A stretch of DNA of 64,000 nt from JAWKZG01 sp041396125 (GTDB lineage: Bacteria; Pseudomonadota; Gammaproteobacteria; Competibacterales; Competibacteraceae). The position numbers and the translations under genes are program-made. The notes below the pieces were generated by a model. That model saw only the letters and a program-made list of their open reading frames with translations. It made no database searches and was not told the origin of the DNA. Positions 26,700-35,179 of this stretch are shown here, one piece after another (within the stretch, counting starts at the first letter, position 1; each line of letters starts with the position of its first letter). Location of the stretch: the NCBI GenBank assembly GCA_041396125.1, contig JAWKZG010000002.1, positions 669,845 to 733,844 of the forward strand, in the 5' to 3' direction.

Positions 26700-28193
26700 C
26701 TAAGACCAATCCCGGCAGACATATTTGACATCCGAAAACGCCTCGATACCATGCCGCGAGCCTTCCCGGCCAAGACCGGATTGCTTCATGCCGCCGAACG
26801 GGATGGGTGCGCCGGTGACTTTGCTGCGATTAACCCCGATCATACCGAATTCCAGCGCCCGGCTGATGCGGTAAATACGGGCCGGATCGCGCGTGTGCAA
26901 ATAGGCAATCAAGCCATATTCCGTGGCGTTGGCCTGCTGGACAACAGTCTGCTCATCGTCAAACGGGGCTATTGCCGCAATCGGACCAAACGTTTCTTCA
27001 TGGAATATTTTGGCCTCAGGCGGCACATCGGCTAGCACCGTCGGGGTGAAAAACAGCGGGCCAAGCGCGTGTATCGCACCGCCACACAGCAGGCGAGCAC
27101 CTTTATCGAGCGCGTCGGCAACCTGTTCCTGCTGCTTGGCGACTGCCGCCGGGTTCATCAGTGGGCCGATATCCGGATCGTCGATACCAGGGCCGATGGA
27201 CAGTGCCTGGGTCTGTTCGGTAAAGCGGCGACAGAATTCAGCGTAAATGGGGCGTTCGATATAAAACCGGTTGGCTCCCAGGCAATCCTGGCCGGAAGTG
27301 GCAAATTTGGCCTTGATGGCCTCGGTGACGGCTTTGTCCAGATCGGCATCCGCGAACACCAGAAACGGCGCGTGGCCACCTAGTTCCAGACTCAGGCGTT
27401 TGATGGTTGGGGCGCACTGCTGATACAGCAGCCGACCGATAGCGGTCGAGCCGGTAAACGACAGCGCCCGTACCCGCGGATTTTGCGTCCAGGTGCCGAC
27501 GATAGTAGCCGGTTCGCCCACCACCACATTAAACACCCCGGCCGGGAAGCCCGCCCGTTCAGCCAGCTCGGCCAGGGCCAGGGCAGATAACGGGGTTTCC
27601 TGCGAGGGATGTACGACCACGGTGCAGCCTACCGCAAGTGCAGCGGCTGCCTTGCGGGTGATCATGGCAATCGGAAAATTCCAGGGTGTGACCAAGGCAG
27701 CGACCCCGACCGGCTCGCGCCAGACCTCGACCTCAGCGGACGGCAGATGCGAGGTGACGCTCAGAATATCTGGTCGTTTGGCCTCTTCGGCGAAGAACTC
27801 TACAAAAGACGCAGCATAGTCAATTTCACCGTGCGCTTCCGAAAGCGGTTTGCCCTGTTCCAGCGTCATGATCAGTGCCAGATCATGCTGATGTTGCAAA
27901 AGCAGTGTGTGCCAGTGCTTCAAAATGTCTGCGCGCTCTTGCGGCAAACGGGCTGACCAGGCCGGAAACGCTGCGTGGGCTACCTCAACCGCATGTTCAG
28001 CGTCTTTAGCATCGGCTGCATTGACAGTGGCAATGGACTGGCCGGTCGCCGGATTGATAACCGGCAAAACAGCGGTTGCAGGCGCGCTAAGCCAGTTTCC
28101 CTGGATATAGGACGCGGTATGTAATAGTGCCGGGTCGGCAACGGCAATGCGTTCCTGGGCGGGGGAGGTGTCGGCTGGCTGGCTCATCGTCAT
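26700..28193 (-). CDS. doeC: Aspartate-semialdehyde dehydrogenase of ectoine catabolism (GabD-like)
   Basis: 497-aa NAD(P)-dependent aldehyde dehydrogenase of the succinate-semialdehyde type. Catalytic Cys is in 'KFATSGQDCLGANRFYIER' (about residue 309) and the general-base Glu in 'IKRLSLELGGHAPFLVF' (about residue 275). The cofactor loop is 'ALSFTGSTAIGRLLYQQ' and the N-terminal landmark 'LVTPWNFPIAMITRKAAAAL'. Near succinate-semialdehyde dehydrogenase in sequence, but its place between an AsnC regulator and a doeD-like transaminase makes oxidation of aspartate semialdehyde to aspartate the likely task. Intact, about the usual length. Confidence 0.86.
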   Translation of the reverse strand: MTMSQPADTSPAQERIAVADPALLHTASYIQGNWLSAPATAVLPVINPATGQSIATVNAADAKDAEHAVEVAHAAFPAWSARLPQERADILKHWHTLLLQHQHDLALIMTLEQGKPLSEAHGEIDYAASFVEFFAEEAKRPDILSVTSHLPSAEVEVWREPVGVAALVTPWNFPIAMITRKAAAALAVGCTVVVHPSQETPLSALALAELAERAGFPAGVFNVVVGEPATIVGTWTQNPRVRALSFTGSTAIGRLLYQQCAPTIKRLSLELGGHAPFLVFADADLDKAVTEAIKAKFATSGQDCLGANRFYIERPIYAEFCRRFTEQTQALSIGPGIDDPDIGPLMNPAAVAKQQEQVADALDKGARLLCGGAIHALGPLFFTPTVLADVPPEAKIFHEETFGPIAAIAPFDDEQTVVQQANATEYGLIAYLHTRDPARIYRISRALEFGMIGVNRSKVTGAPIPFGGMKQSGLGREGSRHGIEAFSDVKYVCRDWS

Positions 28194-28293
28194 ATCTCCA
28201 AAGTTTGCAGAGATACTAACAAGGACTGACGCCGGATATGGACGGTTTTACCGGTGGTTTACCGACCGAACTTCGTTTAGAGCCGGCTTCTGC

Positions 28294-28893
28294 CTAATTA
28301 TCTTCGTCAGGTATGGCAGGCAGTTGCTGCGCCTGTTCCAGCAGGGCGGCAACCGGGGCCGGGCTCGATTTGACCGGCTTGGTCACGATAAACGTGAAGT
28401 AGCGTTTGACCCCGATATTGCTATCCAGCAATTGATCCATCAGCTGCTGATAGTGATCAACATCGACTGCCATAATTTCCAGGAAATAATCCACTCCACC
28501 GCCAACCGCCAGGCATTTTGTTACTGCCGGAGTTTTTTGAATTGCGTTTTCGAAACGTTTGAAGTCGGCGGCACGATGGTTTTCCAGCTCGATCTGAACC
28601 AGAAAAGTCGAATACGGGACGATCTTGTCCAGCGCGATTTCCGCCTTGTAACCGTTGATCAAACCGGCTTTTTCGAGTCGTTTGAGTCGTTGCCAACCGG
28701 CGGTGGGCGATAAATTGATACGCTCCGCCAGCTCGGCTTTGCTGATGCGACCGTTTTCTTGCAGGATCTCTAAGATTTTCAGGTCCCGTTGGTCGGGATT
28801 TAAGCCCAAATTGCTATCTCCTTGCTCTGATCTTACATTCAGCTGGCATAGTAAAGTACCTCGCTTCAGCCTGCCAGTGACGCCTGCAGGCAA
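28294..28893 (-). CDS. Lrp/AsnC-family regulator of the ectoine genes (DoeX/AsnC-like)
   Basis: The N-terminal helix-turn-helix 'DLKILEILQENGRISKAELA' with 'RINLSPTAGWQRLKRLEKAG' is followed by an alpha/beta RAM domain ('TKCLAVGGGVDYFLEIMAVD') that binds small amino-acid effectors in the family. The open frame starts at 28893, but homology begins only around 'LNPDQRDLKILEIL', so the true start is probably about 30 codons further in. First gene of the minus run asnC-doeC-doeD. In Ruegeria and Halomonas an AsnC/DoeX gene accompanies the same two enzymes and responds to pathway intermediates. Confidence 0.83.
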   Translation of the reverse strand: MPAGVTGRLKRGTLLCQLNVRSEQGDSNLGLNPDQRDLKILEILQENGRISKAELAERINLSPTAGWQRLKRLEKAGLINGYKAEIALDKIVPYSTFLVQIELENHRAADFKRFENAIQKTPAVTKCLAVGGGVDYFLEIMAVDVDHYQQLMDQLLDSNIGVKRYFTFIVTKPVKSSPAPVAALLEQAQQLPAIPDEDN

Positions 28894-28931
28894 ACCTGCG
28901 GCCCGTCCTTGAGTATGCCTGTCGGGCGGTG

Positions 28932-30017
28932 CTAAAAAAACAACAGGCGTTCGACGAATAAGCCCAGACCAATCGCAAGCACAACGCCTGAGAGCGCGGT
29001 GCTGTAGCGATGCGCTGTTGCGTTTGCAGATGTTTTGGAGACCAGTGAAATCATAAGAACAACAGCCAGAACAACGGCCGCCTGACCGGCTTCCACGCCA
29101 AGATTAAAATTCAGCAGTGCGAGCAGCAGATTATCCTGCGGCAGCCCCAGTTCCCGTAATATCGAAGAAAATCCAAACCCGTGTACCAGACCGAACAAAA
29201 AACTGATGATCCAGCGCTGCGTTATGGCTCGGCGAGCTAATAAGTTCTCGGCGGCGACAAATGCGATAGAGGCAGCGATAGCGGCTTCCACCCAATGACT
29301 GGGCAGATTGACTACACCCAAAACAGCCATAGCAAGGGTAATACTGTGTGCGACAGTAAATGCAGTGACGATCTTGAGCAGTGTCAGCAAGCCACCGCCA
29401 CCCAGTAATAAGGCCAGCAGAAACAGCAAATGATCATAGCCCGTCAAAATATGGGTTATGCCGAGCGTGAAAAAATAGCCTGCGCCCTGAGTCTCAAGCG
29501 TGGCAGACATTGCCGGGCTGGCAGCATTAACAGTAAGGCTGAATTCCGGTGTTTCCCTGGAAAAAATAAATTGCTGCGCTCCTTCAGGCCATTCAATACG
29601 CGCCAGTGTATGCAGTTGATCGCCAAGAACTGCAGGCAGCTGGTCATATATTTTAAGGGTTTGCACCTCTTCGGCGCAGACAAAATCAACCAGCGCGGTG
29701 ATGCTGACGGACGCCGAAGCCGTCGCTGCCGGTGCAATCTGACCGGGGCCAGCCTGGCAGGGCTGGCCATTATTGCTGAGCTGAATCTGCTCCGAGATGG
29801 CCCTGAGCAGAGGCTGGTAATCAGGGCGACTGCTGCGGCCAATGCCTGTTTCGTCGGCCAGTGTGCCGGGCGGCAGCGAGGACAGGGTCAGACTGTAACG
29901 CACCATCTGTCCGCTGATCTGGATTACAGCATAGCTGGTGGTGGCACCATCATGGGCAAAAACACCACTGGCGAACAGTAATGCCAGGGCACCTGTCAGG
30001 ATACGAATGCTGGCCAT
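28932..30017 (-). CDS. HupE/UreJ-like membrane protein with an extracytoplasmic N-domain
   Basis: About 361 aa from the ATG at 30017. Its ATG overlaps the stop of the upstream gene (TGATG), which fixes the start and indicates coupling. Residues 1-22 are a signal peptide ('LLFASGVFAHDGA'). About 150 residues of beta-rich domain with two cysteines follow, then six or seven membrane helices. The membrane half has 'GITHILTGYDHLLFLLALLL' and 'LFGLVHGFGFSSILRELGL', the conserved His/Asp motifs of the HupE/UreJ_2 family, some members of which are linked to nickel or cobalt uptake. Substrate here unknown; it travels with an ABC transporter operon. Confidence 0.8.
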   Translation of the reverse strand: MASIRILTGALALLFASGVFAHDGATTSYAVIQISGQMVRYSLTLSSLPPGTLADETGIGRSSRPDYQPLLRAISEQIQLSNNGQPCQAGPGQIAPAATASASVSITALVDFVCAEEVQTLKIYDQLPAVLGDQLHTLARIEWPEGAQQFIFSRETPEFSLTVNAASPAMSATLETQGAGYFFTLGITHILTGYDHLLFLLALLLGGGGLLTLLKIVTAFTVAHSITLAMAVLGVVNLPSHWVEAAIAASIAFVAAENLLARRAITQRWIISFLFGLVHGFGFSSILRELGLPQDNLLLALLNFNLGVEAGQAAVVLAVVLMISLVSKTSANATAHRYSTALSGVVLAIGLGLFVERLLFF

Positions 30018-30604
30018 CAGGATGAGCTCTGTTGTAGTACGGTCTGCCATTCCTTGCCAACAAAATTCGACATTAAATACAGTGTCTCACTGTCTTTTAA
30101 GCGCATGAATTGCAGAAAACCATCGCTGTTATGATTGCCGAAGTCCGCTTCCAGCACGGTGCCGTCCGCGTTGCCAAGCAGGACTGACAGCTGCGGCGGG
30201 TCCAGACCAAAATCCTGCCAGTTGGCGGTCTGAATATCTTCGGCGCTGAGCACGCGCACCGGATTGGCCGTGTGCATAAATTTGACCGCCCGCTCAAGTG
30301 TCTCGATGAATGCCGCATCCAGCGGGCGGTCGACATCGCTTTGCAGTTGCCAGCCCTGGGCCTGGCGCAGCAGCGTCAGCGTCTGACCGTCTGCGGTGAT
30401 AACAACCCGGCTGATGGTTTCAGGTGCCAGCTCAAGCACCCCTTTCGCTTCACTTTTAACGAACTGCCGGCTTTGCGGTAGCGCGCCGGTTATCAGCATG
30501 ACGACAAGATAAGCACAGGCCAGTGCCGCTGCCAGCGCCAGCCGGAAGCGGTGCCAGTGGATTTTGCCGGACAGGTTGGATGGAATAATCATCGGCGTCG
30601 CCAC
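30017..30604 (-). CDS. Membrane-anchored protein of the Gld-type ABC operon (DUF4340-like)
   Basis: 195 aa: one N-terminal membrane helix (about residues 22-42, 'LALAAALACAYLVVMLITG'), then a periplasmic domain with 'ISRVVITADGQTLTLLRQAQ', 'GWQLQSDVDRPLDAAFIETL' and a beta-rich end. It resembles DUF4340 proteins found with GldG-like components, but shorter. It overlaps the upstream gldG-like gene by 16 bp and the hupE-like gene by one base, so it is part of a tight operon. No enzymatic motif seen. Function unknown. Confidence 0.65.
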   Translation of the reverse strand: MATPMIIPSNLSGKIHWHRFRLALAAALACAYLVVMLITGALPQSRQFVKSEAKGVLELAPETISRVVITADGQTLTLLRQAQGWQLQSDVDRPLDAAFIETLERAVKFMHTANPVRVLSAEDIQTANWQDFGLDPPQLSVLLGNADGTVLEADFGNHNSDGFLQFMRLKDSETLYLMSNFVGKEWQTVLQQSSS

Positions 30605-32160
30605 CAGATAATGCCGCCCAGGGCAAGGACGGCGAGAGGCAATAGCACCACCAGCAGCAGGAAGATGCCCTGCATCTGGGCCTGGGTCAGTAAAATCAGC
30701 GATGGCACCGGGATGCGTGATGCGATGGGCACATTGCGTTCCTCGCGGGCCAGCCAGCGTACCATCGCCAGCGCAAGATCACTATTGGCCATATAGGGAA
30801 AGAACGAATTGCTGGCAAAATCACTATCACCGATCACCAGGGCCCGAAAGGGTTGACCAGAGGGTTGACCTGGAGAGGCCGGCAGTTGGCCTTCGCTCGC
30901 GACCGCCAGAATATGTGACTGCGGCTGGCCGGTAGCCGGTTCGCTCACTGGTTCAGCCGTTGAGCCGCTTATTGGCTGGGAGATAATTTCGCGTTGTTCT
31001 ACAGCGGCTACCGTTTGCGAATAACTGTCGCTACTGCTGGTAATAAGCGCAAAGGTGTTGATGCCCGGTGCTGGCTGAACCTGCTCGATAGCGCGGACGC
31101 CAGGGTAAAAGGTAAAAGATACCCGGCGCGTGATCGGGTGCGGATCGTAAGCCGTTACGGCCACCATTTCCGGATCATTGCCGTAATGACTGGTCGGGTC
31201 GAGCACGACCTGTTGCGGCAGCCGCACGCCGAGTGTTTGCAACAGGCGCTCAAGCTGCGGTTCCAGCACAAAACCCAGGTCATACATCAGCAGCAGAGAG
31301 CCGCCTTGTTGCAGATACGCTGTCAGCAGTTCGCTTTCTGCGGGCAGGTAGGTGTTGCGCGGGCCGGCATTGATGACCACGGTACAGTCCGGTGGAATCG
31401 CCTTGGCGCGGGCCGGGATGATTTTCCGCACATCGTAGCCCAGGGCTTCAAGTGAGCGGCGCATCCGGCCCATACCGTGCTCGGTGGTGCGAATGATGGC
31501 CGATGCGGCATCGTCATGATTGTGGCCGGAAACACCTTCCAGATGGGTATGAAATTCAAAGTTGTCAATCGGGTATTCATTATGCCCCTCTATGAAACAG
31601 ATCTGAATCACCCGCTGACGCAGCACCCGCTGGATTCCGATAGCAATTTCACTCTCATCGGTGCTGCGCACCAGCACGCGCCGGCCGTCGGCTTCGAGTA
31701 CGGCAGCGTTGTAGAATTTAACACCGAAGTTTTGCGCCAAGGTGGGCTGTTTGTCCGGGTCGATGGTTTGCACATCGAGCAGAGGATTGCGCCGGCCCAT
31801 GACCTCGACAATATCCCGGGCGCGGCGGCCGTTCTGATCCTCGCCCTGATAAAAATACGTGAGTTTCACTGGCTGATCGAGCTGGTCAACCACTTCCAGG
31901 GCTTGTTGTGACGGTGTGAAAACGTGCTCGCGGGTCAGATCAATATAGGCGTCATGCAGTGACAGTGCTGTATTGGCAAGCAGTACGACAGCGAAGCTCA
32001 CTACGACAACACCAGCGTTATAAAGGAGCGCGAGCGGGCGCTTGAAACGCGTTTGCAAGGGGAGTTGCTGGGCGGCCAGGAACAAAACGATGACGGCTAC
32101 CAGCCAGCCCAGAAACCAGGCCAGATTAATGAGTTCGCGTGGACTGAAGGCGTGTTCCAT
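30589..32160 (-). CDS. GldG-like ABC-transporter auxiliary protein
   Basis: 523 aa with two N-terminal helices (about 12-35 and 43-65), a large periplasmic part and a C-terminal helix ending in 'IIWWRRR'. It shows the ABC_transp_aux/GldG layout: 'HVFTPSQQALEVVDQLDQPV' (thioredoxin-like start), 'GHNEYPIDN', 'LLTAYLQQGGSLLLMYDLGF' and 'FRALVIGDSDFASNSFFPYM'. Such proteins accompany GldA/GldF-type ABC exporters in gliding Bacteroidetes and in many non-gliding Proteobacteria. The export substrate is unknown. It lies 8 bp after the permease gene. Confidence 0.8.
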   Translation of the reverse strand: MEHAFSPRELINLAWFLGWLVAVIVLFLAAQQLPLQTRFKRPLALLYNAGVVVVSFAVVLLANTALSLHDAYIDLTREHVFTPSQQALEVVDQLDQPVKLTYFYQGEDQNGRRARDIVEVMGRRNPLLDVQTIDPDKQPTLAQNFGVKFYNAAVLEADGRRVLVRSTDESEIAIGIQRVLRQRVIQICFIEGHNEYPIDNFEFHTHLEGVSGHNHDDAASAIIRTTEHGMGRMRRSLEALGYDVRKIIPARAKAIPPDCTVVINAGPRNTYLPAESELLTAYLQQGGSLLLMYDLGFVLEPQLERLLQTLGVRLPQQVVLDPTSHYGNDPEMVAVTAYDPHPITRRVSFTFYPGVRAIEQVQPAPGINTFALITSSSDSYSQTVAAVEQREIISQPISGSTAEPVSEPATGQPQSHILAVASEGQLPASPGQPSGQPFRALVIGDSDFASNSFFPYMANSDLALAMVRWLAREERNVPIASRIPVPSLILLTQAQMQGIFLLLVVLLPLAVLALGGIIWWRRR

Positions 32161-32168
32161 AAGAGCCC

Positions 32169-32870
32169 TTAACGCCTCGCCAGAGCCCGCACACTGAGCA
32201 ACAGCCCGAGCAGGATCAAGGTCAGGAAAAAGCCGAAATCGGACAAATACAGTGCGCCGGTGGCGAACGGTGTGAGATGAGCAATCAGCGACATATTGAT
32301 CACGAAATTATCGTAAGGGGCAGGTAGCAGCGCACCCAGCGAGTCCAGCATCCACAGCAACAGGAACAGACCCAGCGACAGCGCTGCTGCGACGATCTGA
32401 TTGGCGCTGAGGGCAGAGATCGCGAGTCCTAAGGCGGTCAGTGCCGCGCTGAGCAGAAACAGCCCGAGATAACCGCTGTAAACCGGTCCCCAGTCGGGTT
32501 TGCCAAAAATCTGCAGGGTAATGGGATAGACCAGCGTCAGTGCCAGCATCAGCACAAGCACCGCCAGGCTGGCCAGAAACTTGGCCAGTACGACATCGAT
32601 CTCGCGCACCGGTGAACTCAGCAAAAGCTCAAGGGTGCCGCTGCGTCGTTCTTCGGCGAATAAACGCATCGTTATAATAGGTACGATCAGCAGCAGCAAC
32701 ATGGCGGCCTGAAAAATGGAATGCACCAGGGTTGCTGTTTTAGTGAGAAACAGCGCTGCGGTGAAGGTGTAGCCCATCAGTAACAGAAAAACGGCAATCA
32801 AGGTATACGCGATGGGTGAGGTAAACAGCGCTTTGCTTTCTTTGGCGAATAAGGGGGCAAGATTCGTCAT
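32169..32870 (-). CDS. ABC-2 type permease (GldF-like)
   Basis: 233-aa inner-membrane permease with six hydrophobic segments. 'LFAEERRSGTLELLLSSPVR' is the coupling loop typical of ABC-2 exporters, and 'LAPLFAKESKALFTSPIAYT' the start typical of GldF/NosY-like proteins. Its start overlaps the end of the ATPase gene by 4 bp (ATGA type), so both are translated together. Half-size, so it should work as a dimer or with the GldG-like partner. Confidence 0.85.
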   Translation of the reverse strand: MTNLAPLFAKESKALFTSPIAYTLIAVFLLLMGYTFTAALFLTKTATLVHSIFQAAMLLLLIVPIITMRLFAEERRSGTLELLLSSPVREIDVVLAKFLASLAVLVLMLALTLVYPITLQIFGKPDWGPVYSGYLGLFLLSAALTALGLAISALSANQIVAAALSLGLFLLLWMLDSLGALLPAPYDNFVINMSLIAHLTPFATGALYLSDFGFFLTLILLGLLLSVRALARR

Positions 32871-33811
32871 GTGGCAGGGGTAGCGGTCAGTTCAAGAAAC
32901 AGCTCTTCGAGTCCTGTGTGCAGTTGCGTGATTTCGAGTAGCCCGCAATCGCTGGCCAGCACGGTGGCTGCCAGCTGTTCTGCCACAGCGGGGGCGGTCA
33001 CTCCGATAACAAAACTGCTGATGTCATCTTCTGTGCTGCCGGCTACTGTTAAACCTGTTACACCGGGCACGGTCCGCAACGCCTGTTGTACGGCATCGGG
33101 ATCAGCACTGCGCAGCCGTAGCCGTAGGCGGGGTTGCTGTATCTGGTCAAGTGCCTGTACGGTGAGCAGACGCCCGTTCAGTAACACGGCCACACGGGTA
33201 GCCACTTTTTCAATTTCGCTCAGAATATGTGAGGTCACCAGAATCGTGTGCCGGGCTGCCAGTGAGCGGATCAGTTCGCGCACCTCGATAATCTGGCGCG
33301 GGTCGAGTCCGTTGGTGGGTTCATCGAGGATCAACAATTGCGGTTGATTGAGCAGCGCTTGCGCAATAGCCACGCGCTGGCGATAGCCACGGGACAGTTT
33401 GCCGATAGCAAGCCGGCGTACATCAGCCAGATCCAGCTGTGTGCATACCGTATTGATCGCTGCTGTTAATCCGGCACCGCTCAGGCCTTTGATCCGGCCC
33501 ATAAACGCAAGAAATTCGTCCACCCACATATGGCTGTAGAGCGGCACATCTTCCGGCACATAACCGATCCGGCGGCGTGCCTCAAGCCCCTGTTTGATGA
33601 CATCCAGGCCAGCAATTCGGGCATGTCCGGCAGTAGGTTGCAGGTAGCCGGTAAGCATGCGCAGTATCGTGCTTTTACCGGAACCATTGGGGCCGAGCAG
33701 ACCGAGCACGTCGCCTGCCTCAACCTGAAACGAGACCTCGTCCACGGCCAGTCTGCGGCCATAATATTTGGTGAGGTGATCGGCAGCGATGACAGGCGTC
33801 ATGATGCCCAA
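32867..33811 (-). CDS. ABC transporter ATPase (GldA-like)
   Basis: 314-aa ATPase. Walker A 'LLGLLGPNGSGKSTILRMLT', signature 'GKLSRGYRQRVAIAQALLNQ', Walker B with switch 'QLLILDEPTNGLDPRQIIEV', H-loop 'ILVTSHILSEIEKVATRVA'. A C-terminal extension of about 80 aa is as in GldA/CcmA-like exporters. The start is 33811 or the Met at 33802 (MTPVIAADHL), the latter closer to homologues. First gene of the minus operon ATPase-permease-GldG-DUF4340-HupE. Confidence 0.87.
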   Translation of the reverse strand: MGIMTPVIAADHLTKYYGRRLAVDEVSFQVEAGDVLGLLGPNGSGKSTILRMLTGYLQPTAGHARIAGLDVIKQGLEARRRIGYVPEDVPLYSHMWVDEFLAFMGRIKGLSGAGLTAAINTVCTQLDLADVRRLAIGKLSRGYRQRVAIAQALLNQPQLLILDEPTNGLDPRQIIEVRELIRSLAARHTILVTSHILSEIEKVATRVAVLLNGRLLTVQALDQIQQPRLRLRLRSADPDAVQQALRTVPGVTGLTVAGSTEDDISSFVIGVTAPAVAEQLAATVLASDCGLLEITQLHTGLEELFLELTATPAT

Positions 33812-33928
33812 CAGTCTGGTGTTGCGATTATTTTTTGGCTGCTCATTGGCGTCATCACGGTGCGCTCTTCAGCGCTGAACATCGACTGATTGCAAGCAAT
33901 CTGGCGTAGCGGTTTCATTCATAAAAGT

Positions 33929-33950
33929 GCCGGGGCAAAAATGCCCCGGC
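33929..33950 (-). terminator. Hairpin terminator after the MBL-fold gene
   Basis: Perfect 9-bp stem GCCGGGGCA / TGCCCCGGC with a 4-base A (T on minus) loop, 35 bp beyond the minus-strand gene ending at 33985. On minus it is followed by ACTTTTATG, a short T-run. Confidence 0.6.
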
Positions 33951-33984
33951 GGTGAACAGGAATAATCAGGTTCTGACGTCAGGC

Positions 33985-34875
33985 TCAATCATAATACTCG
34001 GGTGCTTTTTTCATGGCTTTGAAGGCATCCGGATCATGCGCCGTAAAGTAATCGGCGTCCTCTGAGGCCATCATAAAACGGATGAACTCGTAGGCACGCA
34101 TGATGCCGGCCGGATCGTAAGCCAGGACCAGATTGGGCGGAATGCTTTTCTCGATATTTTCACGAAAATAGGCGTTATCACCGGTCAGGATGATGGTACC
34201 CGTATTGGGCAGCCGGACGGTCATCATCTGATGCCCTTTGGTGTGACCGCGCGAGCTTTTCACCACGATGCTGCCATCGCCAAAGATATCCATATCCTCG
34301 TTTTCCAGAATGACCATGTTCATGGCATTGGGTTTGCCGCTGCCCACGGGTGAGCGCAGGGCCCAGGTGTCGGCAGGGATGAAAGGACCGGTAAACGGTT
34401 CATCCGGGAACATCGAGTAATAGATTTCGTCGCGCTGAATAATCAGGGTCGAGTTCGGGAATTTGGCAACATTACCGCCGTGATCAAGGTGCATATGGCT
34501 TACCACGACGTATTTGATATCGTCCGGGGTCAGGCCGATTTTGCTCAGCTGCACATCGATAGCCACGTCAGGTGTGTTGACCGGCTTGAGTGATGCGAAA
34601 TTTGGCCCCCAATAGCTTGGATCGGTGATGATTTTGTCATTATTGCCGGTATCGAACAGCACATTGCCTTTCGGGTGCTGGATGACGAAAAAGCCGACAG
34701 GGATCTGAATCGGCGGGTCCATGGGACCGAAGTTCTGAAGGACACCTTTGCCGATGGTGAGGGCACCGGAGCTGAAAACGTAAAGCTTCATTCCGGCCGG
34801 TGACTCTGCGGACGCATTTTGCGCCAGCCCAGTGACAAGCAGCGCAGCGGCTGCCAGGACTTGCCAACATTTCAT
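33985..34875 (-). CDS. Secreted metallo-beta-lactamase-fold hydrolase (AHL-lactonase-like)
   Basis: 296 aa with a signal peptide (residues 1-23, ending 'GLAQNASA'). The zinc motif HxHxDH is in 'VVSHMHLDHGGNVAKFP' (about residues 127-132). Further metal ligands are in 'SSRGHTKGHQMMTVRLP' and 'IILTGDNAYFRENIEKSIPP', with 'YFTAHDPDAF' near the end. It resembles N-acyl-homoserine-lactone lactonase-like MBL proteins, but the family also holds other lactonases and esterases, and export to the periplasm is unusual for classical AiiA-type enzymes. Monocistronic. Specific substrate not assignable. Confidence 0.8.
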   Translation of the reverse strand: MKCWQVLAAAALLVTGLAQNASAESPAGMKLYVFSSGALTIGKGVLQNFGPMDPPIQIPVGFFVIQHPKGNVLFDTGNNDKIITDPSYWGPNFASLKPVNTPDVAIDVQLSKIGLTPDDIKYVVVSHMHLDHGGNVAKFPNSTLIIQRDEIYYSMFPDEPFTGPFIPADTWALRSPVGSGKPNAMNMVILENEDMDIFGDGSIVVKSSRGHTKGHQMMTVRLPNTGTIILTGDNAYFRENIEKSIPPNLVLAYDPAGIMRAYEFIRFMMASEDADYFTAHDPDAFKAMKKAPEYYD

Positions 34876-35179
34876 TCTTCTTTCCTCCCAAAGTTTATTG
34901 TCAAAAGCCAGGTCGATACCCTAAACGGGTGCCTTTGGCGCAGTTGCCCTGCGACACTGCGGCTGATGGCCTTTCTGACAGGATTAATAATAGGTAGTGA
35001 TTTTTATAAAATCCAGAGGGAGAGAAAAAAATGTTCACATATGAAGCTGTGGGGAAGGCAGTGATAAAGGCGTATTACTGTCAGAAGCACTGTGGAGGGA
35101 AAGGTTTTCGGACATGCGCACGAATGACCCGAAACGGGTCACTCGTACAGCTGCTGCTACCGGAGATCCGGTGACAGGA
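34876..35179. other. Intergenic stretch, nothing recognised
   Basis: 304 bp between the MBL-fold gene and the end of phaB. It must contain the promoter of the MBL gene (ribosome site gggaggaaagaag before its ATG on minus). No RNA gene or repeat seen. Confidence 0.5.
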
